Shown: positions 54,516 to 63,759, counted from the stretch's first letter. The stretch: DNA of 64,000 nt from Telluria aromaticivorans (GCF_013003915.1 NZ_JABAIV010000010.1:1-64000); one strand, 5' to 3'. The notes: generated by a model from the sequence alone, not told the origin. Made by a program: numbers and translations.

Positions 54516-55855
54516 GCCGCAAGCGGCCATCACTGAAATGGCCACTGATCATCCAGCCATTGCTGCTTCAGTTCGCCATCGTGGCCGCCAGCGTCGCCAT
54601 CACGGTCGCAGTAGCGACCCGCGCCGACAGCGGCGGGCCATACACCGACGAGACGATCACCCCGGTCATTGCCGATGCCATCGTGCGTAGCGCCGACGGC
54701 AGCCTCGCGGTGCGGTCGACGCCACAGCTGGCAGCCCTGCGCGCCGAGACGCCGGCCATGTGGTTCATGGCCGAGGACGACAGCGGCCGCCGCGTCAGCT
54801 ACGGCCAGGTGCCGGCGCAATATGCCCGCGTTACCGGCCTGTTGCGTAACCTCGCCTATGGACACGTGCGCGACCGCCTTCCCCCTTACGCATTGACCGC
54901 CGTCATCCGCCGCGAGCAGTCCCCCGTCGGCCCCCTGACGATCATGGGGCATGGCAAGCTGAACGAGCTGACCTTCACCATCATGCTGGCTTCCACCCTC
55001 GGCGCTCTTCCGATCCTCGCGCTGATGGCGCTGGTAGCGGTGTTCGCGATCCCCTGGATCGTCAAGCGCTCTCTGGCGGGCGTGGCGCGGATCGCTGACG
55101 AAGCCAAGCGGATCGATGCAGGCCGACGCGGCGTTCGCCTCAGCGAGGAACAGGTGCCAAGGGAGATTGCGCCGCTGGTGCGCGCGGTGAACGATGCGCT
55201 TGGCCGCCTCGACGAAGGCTATGAGCGGCAGCGCCGCTTCATTGCCTCCGCAGCCCATGAATTGCGCACGCCCATCGCCATCCTGCGCGTCAAGGTCGAC
55301 GCGGCGCAGGAAGCCTCGACGCGCAGGCTGGGCAGCGATATCGAGCGCCTCGCCAACCTGGCAGAACAGATGCTCGATCTCCAGCGCCTCGATTCCACCT
55401 GGACCGACAAGGAGTTCGACCTTGCCTCGCTGCTGCGCCGCGTGGCCGGCGACCTGGCGCCGCTTCTGATCGCTGGCAATCGGTCGATTGAGGTGATTGT
55501 CGATGAGGCGCAGCCGGTCCGCGGCGATGCCAGTGCGATTGAACGGGTGGCAACGAACCTGGTGCAGAACGCCATCGACCATGGCGGGCGCCACGTGACC
55601 ATCCGCGTCCAGGGCGCAGCCTTCGAGGTCGAGGACGATGGGCCGGGCATTCCGCCTGACGAGCGCGAGCGCGTATTCGAGCCTTTCCATCGCTTGCGGC
55701 CGCGCTCGACAGGTAGCGGCCTCGGCCTGCACCTGGTGCAGCAGGTGGTCGAACGCCACGGCGGCCGCGTGTCCATCCTGGGCGCGGCCGGCGGCGGCAC
55801 GATTGCCCGGGTTGAATTTCCACCGATGGGGCCGCTACCGCTGAACACCCCATGA
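54512..55855 (+). CDS. Sensor histidine kinase
   Basis: 447 residues from GTG 54512, overlapping the regulator stop by 4 bp. Helix 1 (LLLQFAIVAASVAITVAVAT), a periplasmic sensor (~45-150), helix 2 (TIMLASTLGALPILALMALV), HAMP, HisKA with the phospho-His in FIASAAHELRTPIAILRV, then an ATPase domain with NLVQNAIDHG, EDDGPGIPP and GSGLGLHLVQQV. Signal unknown. Confidence 0.88.
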   Translation: MSRKRPSLKWPLIIQPLLLQFAIVAASVAITVAVATRADSGGPYTDETITPVIADAIVRSADGSLAVRSTPQLAALRAETPAMWFMAEDDSGRRVSYGQVPAQYARVTGLLRNLAYGHVRDRLPPYALTAVIRREQSPVGPLTIMGHGKLNELTFTIMLASTLGALPILALMALVAVFAIPWIVKRSLAGVARIADEAKRIDAGRRGVRLSEEQVPREIAPLVRAVNDALGRLDEGYERQRRFIASAAHELRTPIAILRVKVDAAQEASTRRLGSDIERLANLAEQMLDLQRLDSTWTDKEFDLASLLRRVAGDLAPLLIAGNRSIEVIVDEAQPVRGDASAIERVATNLVQNAIDHGGRHVTIRVQGAAFEVEDDGPGIPPDERERVFEPFHRLRPRSTGSGLGLHLVQQVVERHGGRVSILGAAGGGTIARVEFPPMGPLPLNTP

Positions 55856-55951
55856 TCACGCAATCCTGATCTGTTCTACTGTCTTCCAGGGCGACACGTT
55901 CGCCCGCGACCGCACGGTCGCGAACCGGAAATTTTTACAGGAGAACAATCG

Positions 55952-56308
55952 ATGATTAAACCTTACTTCACCGCAATGCGCCGACCCGCCCTGGCGCTGG
56001 GCATCGCCGTCGTACTGAGCGCCAGCCTTGGTGCATGTGTGGCGCCAGAGCAGCGCCGCCAGGCCAACCTCTATGAGGACGGCTCAACCTGCGCCGAATT
56101 TGGTGCGCGTCCGGGTACGACCGCGTACACCGAATGCATGCTGACGCAGCAGACCCGGCGCGACAACAAGCAACGCAATTCGCTTGAGCAAACTGCCCTG
56201 ACCTCCCAGATTGCCAAGGACAGCCAGGAAATGACCCGCAAGGTCCAGTGCGACCGCGATGCGAAAAAGGACCGCGAGGCTGGACGCTACCCACGCCGCT
56301 GCAACTAA
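55952..56308 (+). CDS. Small lipoprotein of unknown function
   Basis: 118 residues. A signal peptide (PALALGIAVVLSASLGAC) ends in the lipobox SLGAC, so Cys29 should be lipidated. The mature part has four further cysteines (TCAEFG, ECMLTQQ, VQCDRD, RRCN) and a polar, charged middle. AGGAG lies 10 bases before the ATG. No family recognised. It follows the two-component pair by about 95 bp and may be under its control. Confidence 0.75.
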   Translation: MIKPYFTAMRRPALALGIAVVLSASLGACVAPEQRRQANLYEDGSTCAEFGARPGTTAYTECMLTQQTRRDNKQRNSLEQTALTSQIAKDSQEMTRKVQCDRDAKKDREAGRYPRRCN

Positions 56309-56375
56309 GCGATGGCTTGAAACTGATACTCCGCGAAATCAAGCAGCGGCAGTGGACTGTTCAACATGCGTCAGT

Positions 56376-56737
56376 TCAGAAAGCCGTGATGACATAGCGG
56401 GACACATCCCGGGTCGGCGGCAGGTAGGACAGTTCCTCGTGGTCCGCCATGCGCTTCATCATGCGGCGCAGTGCGTACTGAAGGTGCACGTCCGCTTGCC
56501 GTTGTGGAAAAACTCGTGGCATCCCTGCAGCACATACCCGTCGACAAAGCTCACTTCAAAGCGCACCGCGCCGCAAGCGCCGTCCTGCGCCCACGCGAGA
56601 AGGACACGTTCGGTGCTGTGGAAATCGCTGAGCACGGCAGTCGCGTTCCTGGCGTTCCACAGGCGGATGCTCACCACGTCGATCTCCTCCTCGGCGTACG
56701 GATGGAAGGATGCAGGACTGGTGAGTGTCAGTTCCAT
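56376..56737 (-). pseudogene. Small conserved-looking ORF with a frameshift
   Basis: ATG 56737 opens MELTLTSPASFHPYAEEEID and continues to GYVLQGCHEFFHNGKR, after which the frame soon ends. In the next frame from about 56487 it continues sensibly as VHLQYALRRMMKRMADHEEL and SYLPPTRDVSRYVITAF to TGA at 56376. Joined, it would make about 120 residues. I do not recognise the family. It is the last ORF of the minus-strand pirin/OsmC unit, 14 bp after the pirin gene. Confidence 0.6.
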
Positions 56738-56751
56738 GGAAGACCTCTCGT

Positions 56752-57627
56752 TTAACGCGGCGGTTTCGGCAGGGGAATAAACTCAGTTTCGCCCGGCACC
56801 TTGTCGAAGCGCTGCTGTTCCCAGTCGTCGGCCGCCCGCGCCAGGCGTTCCTTGCTCGACGAAACAAAATTCCAGAAGATGAAGCGAGGGCCGTCCAGCG
56901 GTTCACCGCCGATGACCACGAACTGCGCCCCGCCCTCGGTGCTGATGCGCGCGCCCGTGCCGGGTTCGAGGTAGGCCATCGTATGCGCGGCCAGGGGCGC
57001 ACCGTCGATGTCGATTGCACCGCCCACCGCGTAAATGGCCGCTTCCTCGGGCAGGTCAGCCAGCACCAGGTCGCCCCCTGCATCGAGCCGGATGTCGAGG
57101 TACAGCGTCTCGCTGAAAGTCACCACCGGCGACGTCAGGCCGAATGCCGAGCCGATCAACACGCGCGCATGGCCCCCGTCGAAACGAACAGACGGAATGG
57201 CGCTCGCTGGCGTATGCGCGAAGCTCGGCGCCACTTCCTCGTGCGATTTGGGCAGCGCGGCCCACAGTTGCAGGCCATGACTGCGGCGCGGCTGGCCGGC
57301 CAGATCGGCCGGCACCCGCTCGGAATGGACAATGCCGCTGCCGGACGTCATCCAGTTGATCGCACCCGGTTCGACGCGCTGCACCGAGCCGACGCTGTCG
57401 CGGTGCTCCATGGCGCCTTCGTACAGGTAGCTCACGGTGGCCAGGCCGATGTGCGGATGCGGACGCACATCATGGTTGGCGTCCGCCGGGGCATCCAGGG
57501 GACCGAAGTGATCAAAGAAAATGAACGGACCGACGGCCTGCTTGGCCGCGGCGGGCAGCACGCGGCGCACCTTGAGGCCGCCGCCGAGGTCTTTTTCGTG
57601 GGACTTGAAGAAAGTAGAAATAGTCAT
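56752..57627 (-). CDS. Pirin family protein
   Basis: 291 residues of the bicupin pirin fold. The N-terminal cupin metal ligands are visible in HDVRPHPHIGLATVSYLYEG (His pair), MEHRDS and INWMTSGSGIVHSE. The C-terminal cupin is degenerate. Some pirins, such as E. coli YhhW, have quercetinase activity; others bind regulators. Four bases separate it from the OsmC gene upstream. Confidence 0.9.
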   Translation of the reverse strand: MTISTFFKSHEKDLGGGLKVRRVLPAAAKQAVGPFIFFDHFGPLDAPADANHDVRPHPHIGLATVSYLYEGAMEHRDSVGSVQRVEPGAINWMTSGSGIVHSERVPADLAGQPRRSHGLQLWAALPKSHEEVAPSFAHTPASAIPSVRFDGGHARVLIGSAFGLTSPVVTFSETLYLDIRLDAGGDLVLADLPEEAAIYAVGGAIDIDGAPLAAHTMAYLEPGTGARISTEGGAQFVVIGGEPLDGPRFIFWNFVSSSKERLARAADDWEQQRFDKVPGETEFIPLPKPPR

Positions 57628-57631
57628 GGCG

Positions 57632-58042
57632 TCACGCGAGTGAAGTGGTGATGTGGGTGGTGACCGTGGTCATCAGTTTGTGCACCGGGCATTTTTCAGC
57701 AACGGCCAGCAGGTCCAGTCGTTGGTCCTCGCGCAAGTCGCCTGACAGGTGCAGCACGGTATGCAGGCGGTACACGCCCTTGCGTTCTTCGCTGTTATCC
57801 CGTTCTGTGACAATGCGCACATCGGTCAGCGGGATCTCCTTGCGGCGCGCATACCAGACCATGGTCAGCGCCTTGCAGGCCGAGACCGCGGCGTCGTAAA
57901 GGTCGTGAGGGTCAGGACCAGTGTCCCCACCGCCCTCGGCAAGGCTACCGTCGACGGCGAACTCGTGGGCTCTGACGTGAACAACGAGGCGCATGGGTTG
58001 CGCCAGGTCGCGTGTGACGGTGATGGACATGATGTGATCCAT
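57632..58042 (-). CDS. OsmC-family protein
   Basis: 136 residues. It has the OsmC/Ohr fold with DPHDLYDAAVSACKALTMVW (first redox cysteine) and LLAVAEKCPVHKLMTTV (second). These cysteines reduce organic hydroperoxides in related proteins. Start is ATG 58042, or 58030 (MSITVT). It lies between the microORF and the pirin gene, all minus strand. Confidence 0.88.
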   Translation of the reverse strand: MDHIMSITVTRDLAQPMRLVVHVRAHEFAVDGSLAEGGGDTGPDPHDLYDAAVSACKALTMVWYARRKEIPLTDVRIVTERDNSEERKGVYRLHTVLHLSGDLREDQRLDLLAVAEKCPVHKLMTTVTTHITTSLA

Positions 58043-58062
58043 GTGGTTGTAGGTAAATAAAT

Positions 58063-58146
58063 TTACATCAATTTATGAATGCGCGCTGGAAGGCCGATGG
58101 CCGCGACGCTGTCGATGTCGATGTCGATTTCGATTTCGATTTCCAT
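58063..58146 (-). CDS. 27-residue microORF with acidic dipeptide repeat
   Basis: ATG 58146 begins MEIEIEIDIDIDSVAAIGLP and ends ARIHKLM, stop at 58063. A strong GGAAGGAG site lies about 6 bases upstream, better than most genes in the unit. The Glu-Ile/Asp-Ile alternation comes from a hexamer repeat. Strict alternation of acidic and hydrophobic residues favours an amphipathic beta strand. It sits 25 bp after the porin gene and 20 bp before osmC. It may be a true microprotein or a translational coupler. Confidence 0.5.
   Translation of the reverse strand: MEIEIEIDIDIDSVAAIGLPARIHKLM
58111..58146. repeat. Hexanucleotide tandem repeat
   Basis: Six imperfect copies: GTCGAT three times, TTCGAT twice, TTCCAT once. 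It is in frame within the microORF, so gain or loss of a unit would change the length by two residues without a frameshift. Confidence 0.8.
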
Positions 58147-58171
58147 TTTCGCTCCTTCCAATGTGCTCCTG

Positions 58172-59629
58172 TCAAAACCGGAAGTTCGCCATCGCACTGA
58201 CCATCCTGATTGGCCGCGATGAGCCCGTGTCGCGAATAAAGCTGCCTGGATCGAACACGCTCGCCGACGCGGAGAGGTTGAGTTCTGGCGTGGCTTGCCA
58301 GGCAATGGCCAGTTCGAGCTGCTTGCCGATGAAGCGCGCGTCACTCTCGCTCCCGCCTCGTAGAAGCTGGCCCGGGACGGAGTAGACGCCGTCATCCGTG
58401 CTCTGTCGCCAGAAGGCCGCGCCGGCAAGCGAGACCGCCATGTCGGCGCGAGGATGGATGGCGAAGGACGGCTTGACGTGAACCAGGTTCCTCGGGCCAA
58501 CGGGCGTCAATGCGCCCAGGAACTTCCCGTTCGGGAACATCGGGTTGAATGTTCCCAGCCGCGAATCGTCGCGGTCTCTGTCCCCAGAGACGATGTCGGC
58601 CGCCAGGTGCAAAGCAGGCCGCAGTGGCGCGGTGGCAAAACGATAGCCGACCTCGGTGGCTACGCCCCAGGCCAGACTGCGCTGGCCGGCGAATGTCCCT
58701 CTCTGAACAGCAGCCTCGACGTTCCAGTGCCAGGAACCGGTGTCGCCAAAAGCTCTGGTCCCAAAGGTATGGATGATGTGTTTTCCAGCCCCCTGGTCGT
58801 AGACCGCTTTGCGATCCCGTAAACCAAGGTAGTAGGCATCGACGCCGAACGAGCGCCCGCCACCCAGCCAGTGCGTCGTGTAGAAGCCCCAGGTCGACTT
58901 CTGGCGCGATCCCCGATCGTCGAAATCGTCTGGCGAAGTATCTACAGGGCGAAGATAGAAAGCCGTTACCTCGCGGCGCGGCCCCTTCACCGTCGCATCG
59001 ACCCCATCAAACGCCTGGGGAATGCCGGGCCCGTAGCGCGTGCTGACAAAACGTCCCGCGCCCAGCGACAGTAGCTTGCGGCCGACGGACACCCGCAGCG
59101 TCGTCCCCTCGGCGACCTCTGCTTCGACTTCGGCGAACGCCTGCAGCATATCGGCGCCCGTGGTATCGACAGGCGTCCTTGGGCGACTGTGTGCGCCGGA
59201 GATCGCGGTCACGATTGGCTGGGCGAATACCCTGATGCTGCCGGCATGCAGATCCGCATAGGGCATGAACCGATGCCAGGCATAGCCATCGTCGGGCGCC
59301 GATCCCCAGTTTGTATTCTGATATGCTTCATAACGGGACCGCGCCTCCATGCCCGTCGTGAGGTAGACCGCGCCATCCTCGCGCAACGGGATGTACTTCA
59401 GCGGTTCCGTCCAGCGCCCTGCTCCCTCGCCGATACGCGCGAGATGCGACCAGTCCTCCGGGTAACGCTCGACAGTCAAGGTCGGGGCGCGATCGACATT
59501 GGTCCCGGGCGCGCTCGCCATGACAGGCTTGTCGTCAACCTGCGCCGCCTGGACAGCAACGGGGGTATTGGCGAGCAAGAAGACAGTGGCGAATCGACGC
59601 AGAGTTCGACGTTGGCGAGGAGTGATCAT
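58172..59629 (-). CDS. AlgE-like (alginate export family) outer-membrane channel
   Basis: 485 residues with a signal peptide (to about residue 29, QAAQ). It shows the family pattern WTEPLKYIPLREDGAVYLTT, then GMEARSRYEAYQNTNWGS, and alternating amphipathic strands ending in a C-terminal Phe (MANFRF), as required for outer-membrane insertion. A plug-like HRFMPYADLH stretch occurs near residue 118. Members pass alginate or small organic molecules. Here it probably admits the substrate of the upstream amidohydrolase. Confidence 0.82.
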   Translation of the reverse strand: MITPRQRRTLRRFATVFLLANTPVAVQAAQVDDKPVMASAPGTNVDRAPTLTVERYPEDWSHLARIGEGAGRWTEPLKYIPLREDGAVYLTTGMEARSRYEAYQNTNWGSAPDDGYAWHRFMPYADLHAGSIRVFAQPIVTAISGAHSRPRTPVDTTGADMLQAFAEVEAEVAEGTTLRVSVGRKLLSLGAGRFVSTRYGPGIPQAFDGVDATVKGPRREVTAFYLRPVDTSPDDFDDRGSRQKSTWGFYTTHWLGGGRSFGVDAYYLGLRDRKAVYDQGAGKHIIHTFGTRAFGDTGSWHWNVEAAVQRGTFAGQRSLAWGVATEVGYRFATAPLRPALHLAADIVSGDRDRDDSRLGTFNPMFPNGKFLGALTPVGPRNLVHVKPSFAIHPRADMAVSLAGAAFWRQSTDDGVYSVPGQLLRGGSESDARFIGKQLELAIAWQATPELNLSASASVFDPGSFIRDTGSSRPIRMVSAMANFRF

Positions 59630-59710
59630 TTGATGCTTTCGTCAGGGCTTGAACCACGCGAGATCCACGCGCCTGAGTGGTGGACTCGGCCGCCAATCAG
59701 GCACAGGCTT

Positions 59711-61513
59711 TTACTTGGCCTCGTAATATCCTCCAAAATATTTCACAGGGGACCAGGCCGGCAGGATCGCGGGGAGCGTCGGGGCAAGCTTGCTGTAATC
59801 CTGCGAACCGAACACCACCTTGCCGTTCATGACCGTCAGGACCGATGCAATGGACTTGATCTGATTTTCCGGCGCAGTGAAGTAGTCCTTGTCCAGCAGC
59901 GCGAAGTCCGCCAGTTGCCCTGGAGCGATCGTGCCCAGTTCGTCCTCCGCGTGCATGAACCAGGCCGCCCGGCGCGTGAACAAGTCCAGCGCCTCGGACC
60001 GAGTAAGGCGGTTGTCTTTTGCCAGGACTTCGGACCCGGACACCGATTTGCCAGACACCATCCAGCTAATGCCGACCCAAGGGTTGAAGGTGGCGGCACG
60101 GAACGCGTCAGTGCTCATGGCCACGTTGACGCCACTATCGACGAGCTTGCGCAGGCGCGGCGTGAGCAGTGCCTTTTCCCGGCCGTGCGTCTTGATGAAT
60201 CCATCGCCATGCAAGGCCATCTTGGGGTCCAGCGCAATGCCACCGCCTAGCGCCTTTACCCTGGCGATATTCGCCGCGCTGATCGTCTCAGCATGCTCGA
60301 TACTCCACCGCAAACCGTTGAGCGGCGTTTTCTTGTTCAGCCCCTCCAAGGCGTCGAGGAAGGACGTGATGTTCTCGTCGTAACTGATGTGCAAGCGGAA
60401 CGGAATGCGCCGCTGGACCAGCTTGGTCACATCCTGATCGACCAGTTCGCGCCATTTCTCTGGCGGAATGATGACCGCAGGCCGGTCGAAGTTCTCATGA
60501 TCGTGGACATCCAGATGCAGCACTTCGCCGGCACCGCGATAGACCAGGCCATGGGCCAGCGTCGGATGCAGGTTGTCTCCGGGACTGATCGGCGCGGTCT
60601 TGGTGATGGCATTAATTTGCGCATCGACCATGTTCATCGGCGTGCCGTCGCCGAACTGCATGTCGACAAACGGCATGCGCAGGTTGAACCGGTTGTCGCG
60701 GGCCAGGATATCGACATTGGCCTGAAGCCGTGGATAACCCCTGTTGCCGGCATCGACGGCTGACGTGACCCCGAAACGATTCATATTGTGGACGACCTGG
60801 ATCAGCGAACTCACCTCTTCAGCGGGGGTAAGCTGCGGCACCATGGTTTCCATTGCGATGTAGGTGAAGGTGTAGCCATCAACGATACCCGTGTAGTTCC
60901 CTTTGCTGTCTTTCTCGAATTCGGTGCCGGGCAGAGCGGGAAACTTGTCGGTGCCTACGCCAAAAGCTTTCATCGCAGCTTGATTCAGAAATGCGCGGTT
61001 GTACGCGTATTGCACGATAAGTGGATGGTTGGGAACGGCCTTGCGCAGCTCTTCCATGGTAGGGAAGCGATTCTCTTTGAACTGGTAAGGCGACCAGCCG
61101 CCGATCACCTTGACCCACTGCCCCTCAGGCGTGCGTTTGGACTGCTCGCTCAGCATCGCCAGGGCCTGGCGCAGCGTCGGCACGCCGTCCCAGCGCACGT
61201 TGTAGTTGTACCCGCTCTCGTTGAGCACGTGGGTATGGGAGTCGATAATCCCTGGAATCAGCCGACGGCTGCGCGAATCGATGATGCGGGTACTGGCGCC
61301 TTTCAAGGCCAGAATCTCGGCGTCGGTACCGACCGAATAAATGCGGCCATTCTTGACAGCCAGTGCCGATGCTTCGGGCTGCGCCAGATTTCCAGTAAAA
61401 ATTTTTGCGTTGTGAACAATCAGGTCTGCGCCGGGCGCATTTGGCTTGACCTGCCCGTGGGCGACGGTCACGCCGAACGCCGCCATCAATGTGATCAGTA
61501 GTCTGCGAATCAT
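59711..61513 (-). CDS. Exported amidohydrolase (YtcJ/Amidohydro_3 family)
   Basis: 600 residues with a signal peptide (LLITLMAAFGVTVAHG). Metal-binding motifs are IIDSHTHVLNE, the LHLDVHDHENF region, FRLHISYDE, RWSIEHAE and MSTDAFRAA; the closing LGTIAPGQLADFALLDKDYF is typical. Such enzymes hydrolyse cyclic amides, imines or N-acyl bonds; the substrate here is unknown. It should act in the periplasm, next to the AlgE-like channel encoded downstream. Confidence 0.88.
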   Translation of the reverse strand: MIRRLLITLMAAFGVTVAHGQVKPNAPGADLIVHNAKIFTGNLAQPEASALAVKNGRIYSVGTDAEILALKGASTRIIDSRSRRLIPGIIDSHTHVLNESGYNYNVRWDGVPTLRQALAMLSEQSKRTPEGQWVKVIGGWSPYQFKENRFPTMEELRKAVPNHPLIVQYAYNRAFLNQAAMKAFGVGTDKFPALPGTEFEKDSKGNYTGIVDGYTFTYIAMETMVPQLTPAEEVSSLIQVVHNMNRFGVTSAVDAGNRGYPRLQANVDILARDNRFNLRMPFVDMQFGDGTPMNMVDAQINAITKTAPISPGDNLHPTLAHGLVYRGAGEVLHLDVHDHENFDRPAVIIPPEKWRELVDQDVTKLVQRRIPFRLHISYDENITSFLDALEGLNKKTPLNGLRWSIEHAETISAANIARVKALGGGIALDPKMALHGDGFIKTHGREKALLTPRLRKLVDSGVNVAMSTDAFRAATFNPWVGISWMVSGKSVSGSEVLAKDNRLTRSEALDLFTRRAAWFMHAEDELGTIAPGQLADFALLDKDYFTAPENQIKSIASVLTVMNGKVVFGSQDYSKLAPTLPAILPAWSPVKYFGGYYEAK

Positions 61514-61579
61514 GATGATCCCCTTTAGAAAAAAATTAAACAGGCTCGCGGCCGAGCTCAGGTCCCACCGCCATCGAGC

Positions 61580-62482
61580 TCAGCCTTTAAACACCGGAAC
61601 ACTGCCGCCCTGCTGACGGCGGTCGCCGGCTTCGACCAACAGTGTGCGCAGGCGCTCGATGTTGGCTTCGCCCGTGACGAGCGACTCTGCAGAGGTATGA
61701 ACGGAGTACCGGCCGAGGTGAAGCTCATGCGCGTGCGGGACCGCACTGCCGATGACGATGACCGCCTCGCCATTCGGAGACGCTTGCACTTTGAATGCTT
61801 GTTCGGATTGCTCGAAGAGAAGCATCTCGCCCTCTCTGGCGCCAATATCCCCTTCCAGTTCGCCGCGTGCCACCGCAAGCCAAGCCACCGTCTGCTGCGC
61901 TGGCGGCACGAAGGTCCATTGGCTACCAACTGGCAGCCTGAGGAGCAGATAGGTAATGCCATCGGGCGACCGCGCCGGACTGCGCATGCCGTCATAGCTA
62001 CCCAGGATCACGTGCGCGGGCCCGGTGGTTGGCACGCTTTGCGCTTCGACGTACTGACTGTCGACCGCCTCGAGCTCGAGCTCCGGGCCCAACGCAATCC
62101 AAAGCTGGAAGCCCTGGACCGTGGGTGAATTCCCGGCTGACATTTCCTTGCCATGCCACACACCGCCGCCGGCGCGCATCCACTCGAAGCCGCCGAATCC
62201 GATGTAACCCGATACATCTGCAGGGTCGTCGAAGCGCAGGTCTCCTTCCGTAATCACCGTAATCGTCGCCAGTCCGGAATGCGGATGAATCGGCATCTGC
62301 GTGCGCGAATCGTGCAAATCCAGCTCGAACAGGTCGAGGAAGACGAATGGTTTGAGGGTCTGGCCCAGATCGCCAGGACTCATCAACCGGGTGATCGGAC
62401 CGTGGAAGAAGCCGCGCGTCCGGTGCGTAATTCGGCGCGGGGTCGTCGCAGCGGCAATGTCGTTTGAATTGAATTGGCTCAT
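61580..62482 (-). CDS. Second pirin family protein
   Basis: 300 residues. Cupin ligands appear in MPIHPHSGLATITVITEGDL and in WMRAGGGVWHGKEMS. A pirin-type second cupin follows. It is only distantly similar to the other pirin at 56.8 kb. ATG 62482 is chosen because GGAGGAAG lies right before it, inside the longer frame from 62494. 66 bp separate it from the amidohydrolase gene. Confidence 0.9.
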   Translation of the reverse strand: MSQFNSNDIAAATTPRRITHRTRGFFHGPITRLMSPGDLGQTLKPFVFLDLFELDLHDSRTQMPIHPHSGLATITVITEGDLRFDDPADVSGYIGFGGFEWMRAGGGVWHGKEMSAGNSPTVQGFQLWIALGPELELEAVDSQYVEAQSVPTTGPAHVILGSYDGMRSPARSPDGITYLLLRLPVGSQWTFVPPAQQTVAWLAVARGELEGDIGAREGEMLLFEQSEQAFKVQASPNGEAVIVIGSAVPHAHELHLGRYSVHTSAESLVTGEANIERLRTLLVEAGDRRQQGGSVPVFKG

Positions 62483-62524
62483 ACCTTCCTCCATTGCTGA
62501 TACCCGTGTTGCACAGGCAATTTG

Positions 62525-63001
62525 CTAGAACATCGTGCCGTTCATCGCAGCCATAAAGGCCGCCGGATTCCAATACTCGCGGTAATTAACGATCAAGCCA
62601 TTGTTGAAAGTGACGAAGGTGGCGTAACTCATTTCATAGGGATTGCCATTGCCGATCACCTGACCCGAGACGCTCCACTCGGCGATCGCAAGTTGGGGAT
62701 GGTCGGTGGCGTAGATAGTCATCGTGCGCGTCTTTTTCAGATCAATGATGGAGGGATAATCTTTTAGGTAGTCGTAAATAGCCGTGCGACCGACAATCTT
62801 TCTGGACGCCTCGTCAGGCGCGAAAGGAAACCCGAACACGACGTTCACATCGCACAGTTCGACAAAGCCTTTGATGTCTTTGGCCAGGAAGGTCTTCAGG
62901 CCGCGCCGCAACAACACTGCGGCTGAGGCGGCGCCATCTTGCGGTGCCTTGACGGGCGCAGCGCCAGCATTGCTATATCCGTTTTCCATGTCTTTCTCCA
63001 T
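62525..63001 (-). CDS. NTF2-fold (SnoaL-like) protein
   Basis: 158 residues with no signal. An alpha plus beta cone fold is suggested by FLAKDIKGFVELCDVNVVFG, FPFAPDEASRKIVGRTAIYD, then FVTFNNGLIVNYREYWNPAA. SnoaL-like proteins include isomerases, hydratases and small-molecule carriers. A second start at 62989 is possible. It precedes the pirin gene by 42 bp. Confidence 0.82.
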   Translation of the reverse strand: MEKDMENGYSNAGAAPVKAPQDGAASAAVLLRRGLKTFLAKDIKGFVELCDVNVVFGFPFAPDEASRKIVGRTAIYDYLKDYPSIIDLKKTRTMTIYATDHPQLAIAEWSVSGQVIGNGNPYEMSYATFVTFNNGLIVNYREYWNPAAFMAAMNGTMF

Positions 63002-63147
63002 GTTGTAATGTTTCCTGATCGCCTAATGCCCAGCGATGTAGACAGTATAGTAAGCAGAGTTGGGGCCTGCGTTGCCGGCCTTGCGCTATTGGTGCCGATC
63101 TTGTGGTTGGATTCGCCAGCGTTCCCAATGGAACGCTGGCCTGGGCC

Positions 63148-63759
63148 TTACTTGCCCTTGCCTACTTCGAACGCAGGTGCATCCGGATCGGTCTTCACCG
63201 TCCAGCTGCCGCTTTGCCTGAAGGACGCGGCCGACGCATAGGTGTCCTCCATGAACTGGAAGTACGCGATCTTTCCATTCTTCACCTTCGCATGGATGGA
63301 GAATGGCGAACTGAAAGACGTGCCAACAGCGACCGAGCGGTATGTGAACGTTCCGAACACGGCGACGTTCTCTCCCGCTCCGAACATGTCCGTCACCTTG
63401 AAGTCCTCGATCTTCCAGTACTTAGCGACGCGTTTGAACGTTGTGCTAAAACCTTCCGGCCCCGTCGACTTACCCGCCCACGGCTCGATTTTCTTCAGCT
63501 CGGGATTGTCGAATGTCAGCGAAATATAGGTCGCGTCCGGCGCAACCAAGCGCTTGGCCGCCGCGTCGACCTTATCTGGTGCGGTGTTTTCAAGAAACTC
63601 CTTAACAACCGCGACCGGTTCGCGGTGCGCGGCGCTCTTGCTTGCAGGCTGTGCAATGGCCACGACTGGGTTTAACAGCGCTGCGGCGCTGAGCGACAAC
63701 ACGGTGGCGGAAAGTGTGTGCCGTGCGGCGCTGGCGGTTATGGTGGCAATGGATTTCAT
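63148..63759 (-). CDS. Exported NTF2-fold (SnoaL-like) protein
   Basis: 203 residues from ATG 63759, which has AAAGGAAT upstream. A signal peptide (about 1-36, ending VVAIAQP) is followed by a SnoaL-like domain: VVKEFLENTAPDKVDAAAKR, LVAPDATYISLTFDNPEL, then GKIAYFQFMEDTYASAASFR. It is the first gene of the minus-strand run. A role in binding or converting the substrate in the periplasm is inferred. Confidence 0.82.
   Translation of the reverse strand: MKSIATITASAARHTLSATVLSLSAAALLNPVVAIAQPASKSAAHREPVAVVKEFLENTAPDKVDAAAKRLVAPDATYISLTFDNPELKKIEPWAGKSTGPEGFSTTFKRVAKYWKIEDFKVTDMFGAGENVAVFGTFTYRSVAVGTSFSSPFSIHAKVKNGKIAYFQFMEDTYASAASFRQSGSWTVKTDPDAPAFEVGKGK

Noticed and set aside
58063..58500. 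A 145-residue minus frame enclosing the microORF
   Set aside because: Its first ~115 residues run out of frame through the 3' end of the AlgE-like gene and look random; only the last 27 codons have their own ribosome site.
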